Assembly: GCF_031455095.1 (NCBI RefSeq)
Contig: NZ_JAVDSB010000004.1
Location: 372,001-436,000, forward strand
Source of the DNA: Paenibacillus_E qinlingensis_A
GTDB lineage: Bacteria > Bacillota > Bacilli > Paenibacillales > NBRC-103111
Length of the DNA: 64,000 nucleotides
Direction: 5' to 3'
Part shown: positions 53,936 through 62,329 of the stretch, piece after piece
Position numbering within the stretch: position 1 is the stretch's first letter
How the letters are laid out: each line of letters starts with the position of its first letter
Notes under the pieces: model-generated
What the model saw: the letters and a program-made list of their open reading frames with translations, nothing else
What the model was told of the DNA's origin: nothing
The model's database searches: none
Translations under genes and position numbers: made by a program

Positions 53936-55492
53936 TTATTGGGCAAATGGGTAGTCAAAAGGTACTTGCTGCTTGCTTATTACGCCATCGTTTTGTATGA
54001 CACAAACTTCATTAGGCTTAATCGTGAACGAGTAGACTTGATTCTCAACTTCCAGATAAACCGCTGTCGATACCGTATCAATCCCGATGATTTCTTTGAT
54101 ATTCCCGTGCAGATCGGTGACAATTCGTATGCCATGGGTAGCCTGGAACACTTTTTTGCCATTGATATATCCGCTGAAAAAGCCGTCTTTACTCTCAAGT
54201 GTAAATATGTCCTGCCCCCATTGCTGGGTATATGTCCGTTCAAATTCCCCGTCCTGAAGGCCGCCCCAATACACGTGGTCCATCGAGATGCTTACGCCAT
54301 ATAGCCGAGAATGGTATTCCAGTACCGAAAGAATGGCAGGCCCGTACCCGTCTTTTGCCTTGCTTGGTTCCGCTGTGAAGGGGTCAATTTGCTGTGGGAA
54401 AAATAAATGCTTTTCCAGCACGCTCAAATAAATTTTGCCTAACAACGTAATTTCCGCATAATGTCCATAGTTCTCCAGCGCCTGAATCGCTCTTTGATAG
54501 GTAAGACCTTGCGGTTGACCGCTCCAATCATTACTCGCAATATTCCGGAAAAGCGGATCATTGGCGGCAATGGAGGGCAACGGCATCGTTGTCCAGAATT
54601 CATCAGGATTCAGCATATGGAAGGCAATAAATTCATCAGCCATCTCCTGCGAAAACCCTCCGAAATACATGACTCGCAAATTATTATGCGTCAGAACATC
54701 CATGAATTCGTTATGACAATCCCTGTCATAACAAGCATGCTTGTCTGGACGCCATAAATAGGCGTTTATTTTTTCACGTACTTCGTTCGCTTTTTCCTGC
54801 CAATAAGCCTCTTTTCCGTTCCCTAACTCTTGAGAAATGAGAGCAAGCACATCCCTACCGCTACAGGAATAGCTCATGACATCCATCGAGGCGTAGGGAA
54901 CTTGTCCTAGGCCAGATGGAGGCGTTTCTCCATCCCAACTATCTGGAGCACCCGCCAAGCGTGTGCAGTGATCTTCACCCGTGTCCCAAACACACCAGGT
55001 TTCCAGACATCCATCCCCATCGGAATCCCGGTATTTCCAGAGGTAGCTATCAAATCCCTCTAGTACATCATATAGTTGTTGAAGATACCCCCTATCCTTC
55101 TTCATCCAGTAATACATTTTCAACGCTGGTAATGGAAAACAGTACCCCTGGAACCAAGCAAAGTCCGCGTGCAATTTCCCTTCAACAACAGAAACCATCC
55201 CCGGTATCCGGCCGTCCTCCCTTTGATTTTCCATAAAGATCAGTTGGTTATTAAGAGCTACCTCCATATTGCGCTTCGCATACATTTCGCCGCCCATCGG
55301 CTGCGTTTCCAACCACACGTTCGGATAATAAGACCCCTCAACCAGTACTTTTTTATCTAAAAAGATTTGAATATTTTTCTTGGCCATTTCCTCGCATAGG
55401 TCATATAGTCTTTGAAGCGTAGCATTATCAGTGGTGTAACTAACTTGTGTTTCAGGCAACGTTGTTGCATCAATTTTCATGTTTTTACTCAT
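53936..55492 (-). CDS. MGH1-like (alpha/alpha)6-barrel glycoside hydrolase
   Basis: 518 residues. The (alpha/alpha)6-barrel resembles GH63/GH37 and mannosylglycerate hydrolase MGH1-like enzymes: YWMKKDRGYLQQLYDVLEGF, DSDGDGCLETWCVWDTGED (the acid-containing loop), YASMDVMSYSCSGRDVLALI, AYLWRPDKHACYDRD, and NDWSGQPQGLTYQRAIQALE with a second candidate acid. The last ~100 residues form a small beta-domain. There is no signal peptide; it is cytoplasmic. It lies 22 bp downstream of the FAD oxidoreductase gene, so the two form one operon driven by operator B2. The substrate (an alpha-manno- or glucosyl oligosaccharide) is inferred. Confidence 0.75.
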   Translation of the reverse strand: MSKNMKIDATTLPETQVSYTTDNATLQRLYDLCEEMAKKNIQIFLDKKVLVEGSYYPNVWLETQPMGGEMYAKRNMEVALNNQLIFMENQREDGRIPGMVSVVEGKLHADFAWFQGYCFPLPALKMYYWMKKDRGYLQQLYDVLEGFDSYLWKYRDSDGDGCLETWCVWDTGEDHCTRLAGAPDSWDGETPPSGLGQVPYASMDVMSYSCSGRDVLALISQELGNGKEAYWQEKANEVREKINAYLWRPDKHACYDRDCHNEFMDVLTHNNLRVMYFGGFSQEMADEFIAFHMLNPDEFWTTMPLPSIAANDPLFRNIASNDWSGQPQGLTYQRAIQALENYGHYAEITLLGKIYLSVLEKHLFFPQQIDPFTAEPSKAKDGYGPAILSVLEYHSRLYGVSISMDHVYWGGLQDGEFERTYTQQWGQDIFTLESKDGFFSGYINGKKVFQATHGIRIVTDLHGNIKEIIGIDTVSTAVYLEVENQVYSFTIKPNEVCVIQNDGVISKQQVPFDYPFAQ

Positions 55493-55514
55493 ACGAACCC
55501 CTCACTCCTTTCTT

Positions 55515-57242
55515 TCACTCGTTAATATCCCATGAAAAAATGTGTACGTGGTCAGATCCCCATGTACGTATAGGAGTAAGGCGTAGAGCTTTTGTATGAA
55601 TATCGACGTTTAGTTTCCGAAGCCTTTGATAGTTATTGGTCACCGTCAGAAGTTCCGTCCAATCGCCGTTGCTATCCTGAAACTCCACTTTAAAATCCTT
55701 TAACATGGTTGAAGGTACATGCCATTTATTATTATTTAGCGGGTAGCTGTTAGGCATATTTCTGATGATCCGGTTCAAATTACTGTCAAAAACAAACCGC
55801 AATTCCCCTATGTGCTGAGGGTGATCAAAACTGTAGGTAATCCAGTCCCCCACACGTCCTGTCCATCCGTTATCCTCGTCGCCAATCGATCTGTCATAGC
55901 CGTTTCTTAGGGCTTCGGCTTCTCCGTTGGAGGCTTGTAAAATGGCCTTTAGCGTTAGCGGAGATAACGTTCTCTGGTGCCAAGGAAGATAGCTGTCATC
56001 GTCCATCAGCATTTGCTGCAGTTGTGGGATTCTCGTTTGATAAATGCCCCGTGGAGTCAGATTTTCCTTTACCGCTATCGCAGCAGCCGTGCCAATTGCT
56101 TGCCCTAGCATGGAGCAGGTCCCCATAACGCGGGTCGAGCTGAGTGCCGCATGGGTTGCGCTAAGATTTCTGCCTGCGAAGAATAAGTTATCGATATTTC
56201 TCGAATACAGGCTTCGATAAGGAATGCCATACGGTGAAGGAGCACGATGGTAAATCGTAGGATGCCCGCCTTTGTAATAAAAACCTTCAGGGAAGTGATC
56301 ATCCATGCTCCAGCCGCCATAGGCGACCAGATCATCAAACTTTCCTTCTGCTTCGATGTCATTTTGCGTTAGAATATGATCCCCGATATAACGGCGGCTC
56401 TCCCTTTTACCAGGCAAGAACCCGATCCAATCAATCACCCAGTTCTCTACACCATGATCGCCCTGATTCTTCATATGATCCCAGACGCCAAACACGACTT
56501 TCAAAAGCTCATCCCGTATTTCTTCCGTATCATGAATGGAATCGCGATCGCCTCCCAGCTCAATCCACCAGAAGTTTGTTCGTTTATCGTGTGGTCGATG
56601 CGGAAGATCGTCATCACTTGTAAATGTATGCGCCCATGTAGGCGGGATAAAAGGCTGCGGCTTATCTGTTTCACGGATTTGAAAGAGGCAGCTTAATCCC
56701 ATCGTTTTTTCATCTGCGATGTCGGGTTCGATGGATTCATTAAATTCATTTGCCGCCTCTCTGCCGATACGGTATTCCGCGCCGGTTAGTGGTGCTAGAA
56801 TACCGTCTCCCGAACAGTCTGCAAAGTAATTAGCTTCTATGTTATGCCAAGTTTCGGTTGTTAATTGCCAGCCCTTAACCGATTTTATGGTAGTACCTTC
56901 CATTTCAGCCCCCAGACAGCTGCAATTTAGCAATAAGGTAATATTTTCTTCGAAGCGTACTTTTTCATAAAGCACACTATCCCATATCGAAAAGTTTGGG
57001 GTGTTATTTCGGTAGAGGTTTTCCAGTTCAATTTCTTCCAGCAGACCTGATTCACGATTGTTCTTACCATGGGCACCGCCTATATTCATCCTGATCTCTG
57101 AAGAGGCATTTCCACCCAGAACAGGTCTATCTTGCATCAAAACTACCTTCACACCATGTCTTGCTGCCGCTATGGCCGCACACATGCCTGTCATACCTCC
57201 GCCGATAATACACAAATCTGTGTGATGACTTCTATTTCTCAT
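55515..57242 (-). CDS. FAD-dependent oxidoreductase (FAD_oxidored family)
   Basis: 575 residues. The N-terminal FAD site is LCIIGGGMTGMCAAIAAARH, followed by RPVLGGNASSEIRMNIGGAHG, a family-specific block. The C-terminal FAD motif is GTCSMLGQAIGTAAAIAV. The last ~130 residues form a beta-rich, discoidin-like extension (RVGDWITYSFDHPQHIGELR) that may bind sugar. There is no signal peptide. It heads an operon with the MGH1-like glycosidase. It is distinct from the FAD enzyme at 29096 but has the same family organisation and the same kind of promoter. The substrate is unknown. Confidence 0.87.
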   Translation of the reverse strand: MRNRSHHTDLCIIGGGMTGMCAAIAAARHGVKVVLMQDRPVLGGNASSEIRMNIGGAHGKNNRESGLLEEIELENLYRNNTPNFSIWDSVLYEKVRFEENITLLLNCSCLGAEMEGTTIKSVKGWQLTTETWHNIEANYFADCSGDGILAPLTGAEYRIGREAANEFNESIEPDIADEKTMGLSCLFQIRETDKPQPFIPPTWAHTFTSDDDLPHRPHDKRTNFWWIELGGDRDSIHDTEEIRDELLKVVFGVWDHMKNQGDHGVENWVIDWIGFLPGKRESRRYIGDHILTQNDIEAEGKFDDLVAYGGWSMDDHFPEGFYYKGGHPTIYHRAPSPYGIPYRSLYSRNIDNLFFAGRNLSATHAALSSTRVMGTCSMLGQAIGTAAAIAVKENLTPRGIYQTRIPQLQQMLMDDDSYLPWHQRTLSPLTLKAILQASNGEAEALRNGYDRSIGDEDNGWTGRVGDWITYSFDHPQHIGELRFVFDSNLNRIIRNMPNSYPLNNNKWHVPSTMLKDFKVEFQDSNGDWTELLTVTNNYQRLRKLNVDIHTKALRLTPIRTWGSDHVHIFSWDINE

Positions 57243-57281
57243 ACGAATCTATTCTCCTTTAATCGCGCAAGTCGTAACTCC

Positions 57282-57352
57282 ATTATCACTTACAACCGTG
57301 CTTCAAATAAGGAATAGATTTATTGATCATCAGTAACAAATTTATTTACTTC
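57282..57352 (-). promoter_or_regulatory. FAD oxidoreductase promoter with AraC-type operator (copy B2)
   Basis: -10 box GATAAT (57282-57287, minus strand) is 15 bases from the operator block, as in B1. Half-sites AATAGATTTATT (57313-57324) and AACAAATTTATT (57335-57346) are 22 bp apart. Confidence 0.7.
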
Positions 57353-57406
57353 TCGTTAGACAGCCGAACCTCCAGCCAACTTCCGTTACTTGGAATCGTC
57401 GCGTAG

Positions 57407-57434
57407 TTGTTGGGTGACAAATAGGTTTTGAAGT
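57407..57434. repeat. Copy of the 44-kb ~20-bp unit
   Basis: TTGTTGGGTGACAAATAGG, then TTTTGAAGT, matches 44013-44040 with one difference; the following GTACTT is also found at 44112. It lies just beyond the stop of the esterase gene. Confidence 0.75.
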
Positions 57435-57465
57435 ACTTCTGACAAATCTTCCTTCCTACACTCGC

Positions 57466-58335
57466 TTACTGAGCCAGCATTGGCAAATAATCGTGGTAGG
57501 TTAAAAATTGATCAATGCGTTCGATAACTTTCAGCACTTCCAGCTCTTCCGTTTTGTAATCGAACAGAACGAATGCGTGTGCCAGATGCGGATACAGAAT
57601 AAGCTCAGCCTCGTTGCCCACCGCAGTGTATGCTTCGTAGAAGCGAACCGCGTCCTCGGGCACGACTGTAGCATCTAATAAACCATGCATGATCAGCATC
57701 GGTGGCTGGCCCTCTCGCACTTGATGCAGCGGCGACAAAGCCTTCGCATGTTCATGCCGCATCAGCCAGGCATGCACCTGATCGCTTTCGGACTGCCCTG
57801 TTTCCACAATGGGCACTACCTTTTTCCAGCGGCCTGTGCAATCGATGATGCCGTTGCAGTTGACGACGGCGTTCGCCATTGCCGATATCGACGCGTCTTC
57901 ACCAGGAGCATCATACCTGTCAATCGTGGCGAGGCATACCGCCAGATGGCCGCCAGCGGAGTCGCCAACGACCGCGATGCGCTGGGGATCAATGCCGAGT
58001 TCGGCCGCGTGGATGCGTATGTAACGCATGGCCGAGCGGCAATCTTCGATGCACGTCTCGACACTCCGTGCCTGCCCCGGCTCAGCCTCATGCCCATCGC
58101 GCGGCATGAGCCGGTATTCAATGCTGAACGTCACCGCTCCACGCTCCGCGAAGAGACGACAGTGACGGAGCAGCATTTCCGGATGGCCGCCCTGCCAGCC
58201 CCCTCCGTGAATCCAGACAACGGCCGGCCTTGCATCAGCCGCATATCGGTCTTCCGGATGGCACATGAACAACCGAAGCCGACGTCCATCCGCTTCTTTA
58301 TATACAAGCGTTTCATATGGAAAGACCGCATCCAT
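57466..58335 (-). CDS. Alpha/beta-hydrolase esterase (HSL-like)
   Basis: 289 residues. The oxyanion-hole motif is VWIHGGGWQGGHP, the nucleophile elbow VVGDSAGGHLAV, and the likely acid and base are Asp in LLDATVVPED and His in HAFVLFDY. The family (hormone-sensitive-lipase/carboxylesterase-like) hydrolyses acyl esters. It is cytoplasmic, with no signal peptide. It follows the 1,269-residue heparinase-like gene by 84 bp and probably removes acetyl or feruloyl groups from imported sugars. GC content is visibly higher than in genes left of 57 kb. Confidence 0.88.
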   Translation of the reverse strand: MDAVFPYETLVYKEADGRRLRLFMCHPEDRYAADARPAVVWIHGGGWQGGHPEMLLRHCRLFAERGAVTFSIEYRLMPRDGHEAEPGQARSVETCIEDCRSAMRYIRIHAAELGIDPQRIAVVGDSAGGHLAVCLATIDRYDAPGEDASISAMANAVVNCNGIIDCTGRWKKVVPIVETGQSESDQVHAWLMRHEHAKALSPLHQVREGQPPMLIMHGLLDATVVPEDAVRFYEAYTAVGNEAELILYPHLAHAFVLFDYKTEELEVLKVIERIDQFLTYHDYLPMLAQ

Positions 58336-58419
58336 GATGGCAGCTCAGCTCCTTTTCTTTGTGGGCATCTGTTCCTTGCAGGAGCCGTAGTGATTACGAC
58401 CACCGCAACACGACAACGG

Positions 58420-61400
58420 TTATTTGCCCAGCTCCGAACCGTCCAATTCCGGGTACCGAAGCACTGGCTTCTCCTCATTCGCCCAGTGATCAAACCCATG
58501 ATAGCCATATTCGTGGCTGCGCGTATAACGGCGAAACCGTTCGTCCGGACGGGGATCCCAGTCGGCCAACCCGCCGAAAGAGGTGTCCCGAGGCGCTGAA
58601 GAAATGCCCTCGCCATTGCCGTTGCAGGCAGCAACGCAGTATTCGTAGACACCTGCCGGATCGGCCGTCGTGTCGTCGTACGCGGACTGTTCGCCTTCAT
58701 AAACAATGGCATACACGCCTTCGCCGCGCTCTCGGCGGTACAAGCGATAGCGGGTTGCGCCCAGCTGCCAGCCCCATGTCAATCGGAAGCCGAGGCCTGT
58801 TCGCGTCACTCTCAGCCCGTCTGCTCGCTCCGGAGATGCCCCAGTGAAGTAGACAGGGTAGTCATCGCTCCAAGACCCCGCCTGATCACGGTTGACGGCC
58901 CTTATCCGCACATGGCGCTTCGTGCCGTTTGTCCCGGCTAGCGGCCAACGCAACGAAAGCGCTGGATTCGACTCGCCTACGATGCCTGATGCCGCGACCG
59001 TCCAATTCGCGCCGCCGTCCTCGCTGACGGCAATCTCATAGCTGTCCGCCCCTTCGGCTGCATCCCAGACTAGTTCAGCCAAGCTTGATGACGCCTGGTA
59101 CCCGCTTATCTGTACGACAGCTGGTCTCGGCAGTCGATCTGTCCACTCCCACCGGCCATTCCCCGCTGGCAGGTAAAACGAGACGCCACCTTCATCAGCC
59201 GAAAGCGGCTCCAGCAGCACGCTGTCGACGTACAGCCGGAACGCCGCGCCGCGTAAAGATGCAGGTAGCTTCAGTGTCACAACAGCTCCACCGCGACCGG
59301 CGTACCCGCCGCTAAGTACGGGGCCCTTGCGGACAAAGGAGAAGCCTGCTTGCGGCACCTCTCCGTCAGCCTCATCGTCCGCATCCACGGCAGCTATATC
59401 CAGAACTACGCCGGCAGCACCGATACGCGAGCCGATGAATAGCGCTGCTTCTACCTTATCAGCGCTGTACTGGCGAACAAGCCCGGCATGACCGGTAAAC
59501 ACAACACCGCCTTCATCAAACGCAATGGCAGCTTCGTCTCGAAACACGAAGTCGCGCCGATCGTTCAGTGTCACCATGGCTCCGTACGCAGTAGCCTGAA
59601 CGCTGAGCAAATAACCATAGTCTCCCTTCCCATGAGGGGAAATCAAGGTCAGAAAGTGGCCGTTCCCGTCGTAATATTTTCCCTTCGACTCGTCGTTGAC
59701 GTTACGGTAAGCGCCCGGCCCAACCTCGGCCGGAATGCCTGGCGCAGCGTCGTAACCGGATACGCCCGGTTTCAGTTGACAAATCGTAGGAAACGGATCG
59801 CGCTCGTGAACGAACCAAGCGAACCGTCCTCGGACTCGCATGTCGCCGACCTGGTCATAGATAATTATGTAGTCGCTGCCGGACATCAACACACTGCGTG
59901 AATGATAGGCAGGACTGGCATACTGTCCCGCAAGCACGCGGCTGAACTTAGCGAATGCGAGATCGAGCAGCGGCTCAGTCAATTCACTGCGCCCGATACT
60001 GCGAAACTCGTGGCCGTAAAGAACGCCGAAGTTGCAGCAAGCCTGCACATCGCCCATATTATCGTCGCCAACGTCTTCCTTCCGGTTGAAGCTGAGCCGC
60101 TTCCCATCCGCATAGTAGTTGATAACGCCGCAGCCGCCTTGCCCTGCCCGCCCCCAACGATAATTCGGCCCTTCGTCGATCTGCTGCAAATGTACCGAAG
60201 CCTCCATCGGCTCACCGACCGCAGCCCGCATGACGAAGCCATACCCCGTGTATGCCGCCGAACGGAGAGGCGGCCGCGTACCCGTGTTGTCTTCGTGCGG
60301 CGCATCGTCCGCAGCGCGCCAGACGTCCGTATTCGGCTGACGCTCCGCGTAGACCCGTGCATCGGCCGGGCTTACACGCAGCAGATGTTCGGCCAGCAGC
60401 GGTTCGATGGCGCGCAAGCCGAATGCGGCTGAGCGCAGTGTCAGCGGCGCAGCATAATCGTCGACGTGCCCGCCTGCGTGCGCACCTTGCGACGGTACGT
60501 GACGCAAGCCTTCAACCGGGGACGTGAGCGCACCAAGCAGCCATGACAACCACTTTGTATAATTCGGATAAGCAATCGTATGCTCACCCCATACCCGCTG
60601 AAGCGCTATGACCGGATTCAACATCGCTTTTAAATTGTATAGCGTGTAACAGGCCAAATTCTCCGTATGTCGCCCCCCTTTGGTCCCCCAGGAAGCCACA
60701 TCGGGGCGGACGTGGTACTTCGCATTCCGTGCCATCGCCCGCTCGAAATCTTCCTTCCAGTGGCGCGCAGCGGGATGCGAGGGAAACAGCGCAGCCATAA
60801 GTCCGGGAACACTTCTCACGTCGACGAGAAAATTAGGATGCCCGGCCAGCATATTGTCCACGGGCATGAAAGCCTCCTCATTATGCGTATAAGCCATAAA
60901 TGCCCAAACTGCTTTCATTCGGTCGAACTGGCTAGGCGTCATCGCTGGGGCAGCCATATCGAATGTAGAAGCCCAGGTATAAAATTCACGCGCAGCCACC
61001 GGACTTAAATCACCTGGATTGTGCAGGCAAAATGACAAGCGGTCAATAATCGCTTCCATATCCCCTGGCGTCGGCTTCGTTGCGGTGTAGCCGAACCAGG
61101 TATGCATCCGCTGCGGCAGCCAATCGTAGCGGAATAAGCGCGGATATTCCGACTGCCACTCTTCCCAAGCCAGCGTCCAATCTTTCACCTTGTCGAGCGA
61201 GAGAAGTTCGTGCCACAGCCAAAGCTCATCGACATAAGCCCCCTCCGCTTCAGCAGCATCTTTTTGCGTCGGATATAACGATATCGCCGTGCAGCGTGTG
61301 CCCTCTTCCAAAGGATACTCCCAGCAGAGTGTCCGGCGGCGCCGCGTCCAACGGAATCGGAGCGCCAGTGACGGAGGCGATCCCCATAACGCATACTTGC

Positions 61401-62229
61401 CGTCATCCCAGAAGCCGCTGTCTTTGACGAATACAGCGGCAGTGACAGCTCCGTCGGTGAAAGAAGCTCCTTTCGCCTGCTGCCAGCATACCGCATTGTC
61501 GTAAGGCTTCACTCGGAACGGCAGCTCACCATTTCCGTCTACATAACGATCGATCGGCTCCGCGCTGCGCGGTTTCGTGTATCGGCGATGCGGCGCAAAC
61601 GATCGCCATTCGATGACGAGCATCATGCGCTCGCCGGCAGCACAACCGGACATCCGCTCGCGGAGCTCGATGTAATCCATACCTGCGGCAACCGATACCG
61701 TCGCAGCGTACTCTGCCCCCTCTTCGAAACGGCATACAAACTCGCATTCGGCAAACACCGGCCCCCTCCCCGTTACACGCCCTTCCGCGTGAACCAACTT
61801 ACGGCCACCGCTGTCAATGCGGGCGATTCCCTCCACCGCGAAGCCATCCAATCCCAGCGTAAAAAGCTCTCCATCCTCAAGTCGGCCTTCTGCAAACCGC
61901 ACGCTCAGTCGACCGTTATTAGCCAGAACGCTCCCTCTTTCACACTCGAGCGTCACTTGGCTGTATTTCGTTCCCTTCGCCGGTGCCGATCCGCTGCGCC
62001 ATTCGAATCTTCGTTCAGCTCCCGTCGGAAGATCGGCAACCAGGCATAACAACGATTCCTTATCCGTCCGCCGCCATTGAAACGGCACCGCGTCCCCGTC
62101 CCCGTCTGCGAGCCAGACCGATTCAGCCGCCGCCTCTTCGTCTGGTCTGACGAAGCTGAGCAGCGTCGACGGCCATGCGTATCCGGTCTTATCCAGGTGA
62201 TCCTTTATGCTAATAGGCTTGCTTTCCAT
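58420..62229 (-). CDS. Large heparinase II/III-like protein with FN3 domains
   Basis: 1,269 residues from ATG 62229 (AGGAGG nine bases upstream; the frame is open 72 bases more). The N-terminal ~330 residues form a beta-rich domain. Residues ~330-650 form an alpha/alpha toroid (MAAPAMTPSQFDRMKAVWAF, WGTKGGRHTENLACYTLYNL). Residues ~690-1000 form a heparinase II/III-like beta-sandwich (HLQQIDEGPNYRWGRAGQGG, INYYADGKRLSFNRKED). The C-terminal ~200 residues contain two FN3 domains and end in an Asp/Glu-rich tail. There is no signal peptide, although FN3 domains are usually extracellular. It is probably a polysaccharide lyase; the closest known family is uncertain. It sits between a binding protein and an esterase in a GC-rich segment. 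Confidence 0.7.
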   Translation of the reverse strand: MESKPISIKDHLDKTGYAWPSTLLSFVRPDEEAAAESVWLADGDGDAVPFQWRRTDKESLLCLVADLPTGAERRFEWRSGSAPAKGTKYSQVTLECERGSVLANNGRLSVRFAEGRLEDGELFTLGLDGFAVEGIARIDSGGRKLVHAEGRVTGRGPVFAECEFVCRFEEGAEYAATVSVAAGMDYIELRERMSGCAAGERMMLVIEWRSFAPHRRYTKPRSAEPIDRYVDGNGELPFRVKPYDNAVCWQQAKGASFTDGAVTAAVFVKDSGFWDDGKYALWGSPPSLALRFRWTRRRRTLCWEYPLEEGTRCTAISLYPTQKDAAEAEGAYVDELWLWHELLSLDKVKDWTLAWEEWQSEYPRLFRYDWLPQRMHTWFGYTATKPTPGDMEAIIDRLSFCLHNPGDLSPVAAREFYTWASTFDMAAPAMTPSQFDRMKAVWAFMAYTHNEEAFMPVDNMLAGHPNFLVDVRSVPGLMAALFPSHPAARHWKEDFERAMARNAKYHVRPDVASWGTKGGRHTENLACYTLYNLKAMLNPVIALQRVWGEHTIAYPNYTKWLSWLLGALTSPVEGLRHVPSQGAHAGGHVDDYAAPLTLRSAAFGLRAIEPLLAEHLLRVSPADARVYAERQPNTDVWRAADDAPHEDNTGTRPPLRSAAYTGYGFVMRAAVGEPMEASVHLQQIDEGPNYRWGRAGQGGCGVINYYADGKRLSFNRKEDVGDDNMGDVQACCNFGVLYGHEFRSIGRSELTEPLLDLAFAKFSRVLAGQYASPAYHSRSVLMSGSDYIIIYDQVGDMRVRGRFAWFVHERDPFPTICQLKPGVSGYDAAPGIPAEVGPGAYRNVNDESKGKYYDGNGHFLTLISPHGKGDYGYLLSVQATAYGAMVTLNDRRDFVFRDEAAIAFDEGGVVFTGHAGLVRQYSADKVEAALFIGSRIGAAGVVLDIAAVDADDEADGEVPQAGFSFVRKGPVLSGGYAGRGGAVVTLKLPASLRGAAFRLYVDSVLLEPLSADEGGVSFYLPAGNGRWEWTDRLPRPAVVQISGYQASSSLAELVWDAAEGADSYEIAVSEDGGANWTVAASGIVGESNPALSLRWPLAGTNGTKRHVRIRAVNRDQAGSWSDDYPVYFTGASPERADGLRVTRTGLGFRLTWGWQLGATRYRLYRRERGEGVYAIVYEGEQSAYDDTTADPAGVYEYCVAACNGNGEGISSAPRDTSFGGLADWDPRPDERFRRYTRSHEYGYHGFDHWANEEKPVLRYPELDGSELGK

Positions 62230-62329
62230 CCCAGTCATCCTCCTGTTTGCGCTCAACTGACACGTTCCGCCGCTTTCGACGAAATGCAAACGGCGGCGCA
62301 CCGCCGCGCGCCGCCATTATAGCTGTTCG

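Noticed and set aside
57685..58599. 304-codon plus-strand frame in the GC-rich segment
   Set aside because: It lies opposite the alpha/beta-hydrolase gene, has arginine/histidine-rich unlikely composition and no ribosome site; it is a shadow of GC-rich coding DNA.
59902..60432. Plus-strand frame opposite the large heparinase-like gene
   Set aside because: Shadow frame; several similar ones occur across 58.4-62.3 kb on both strands, none with recognisable domains.
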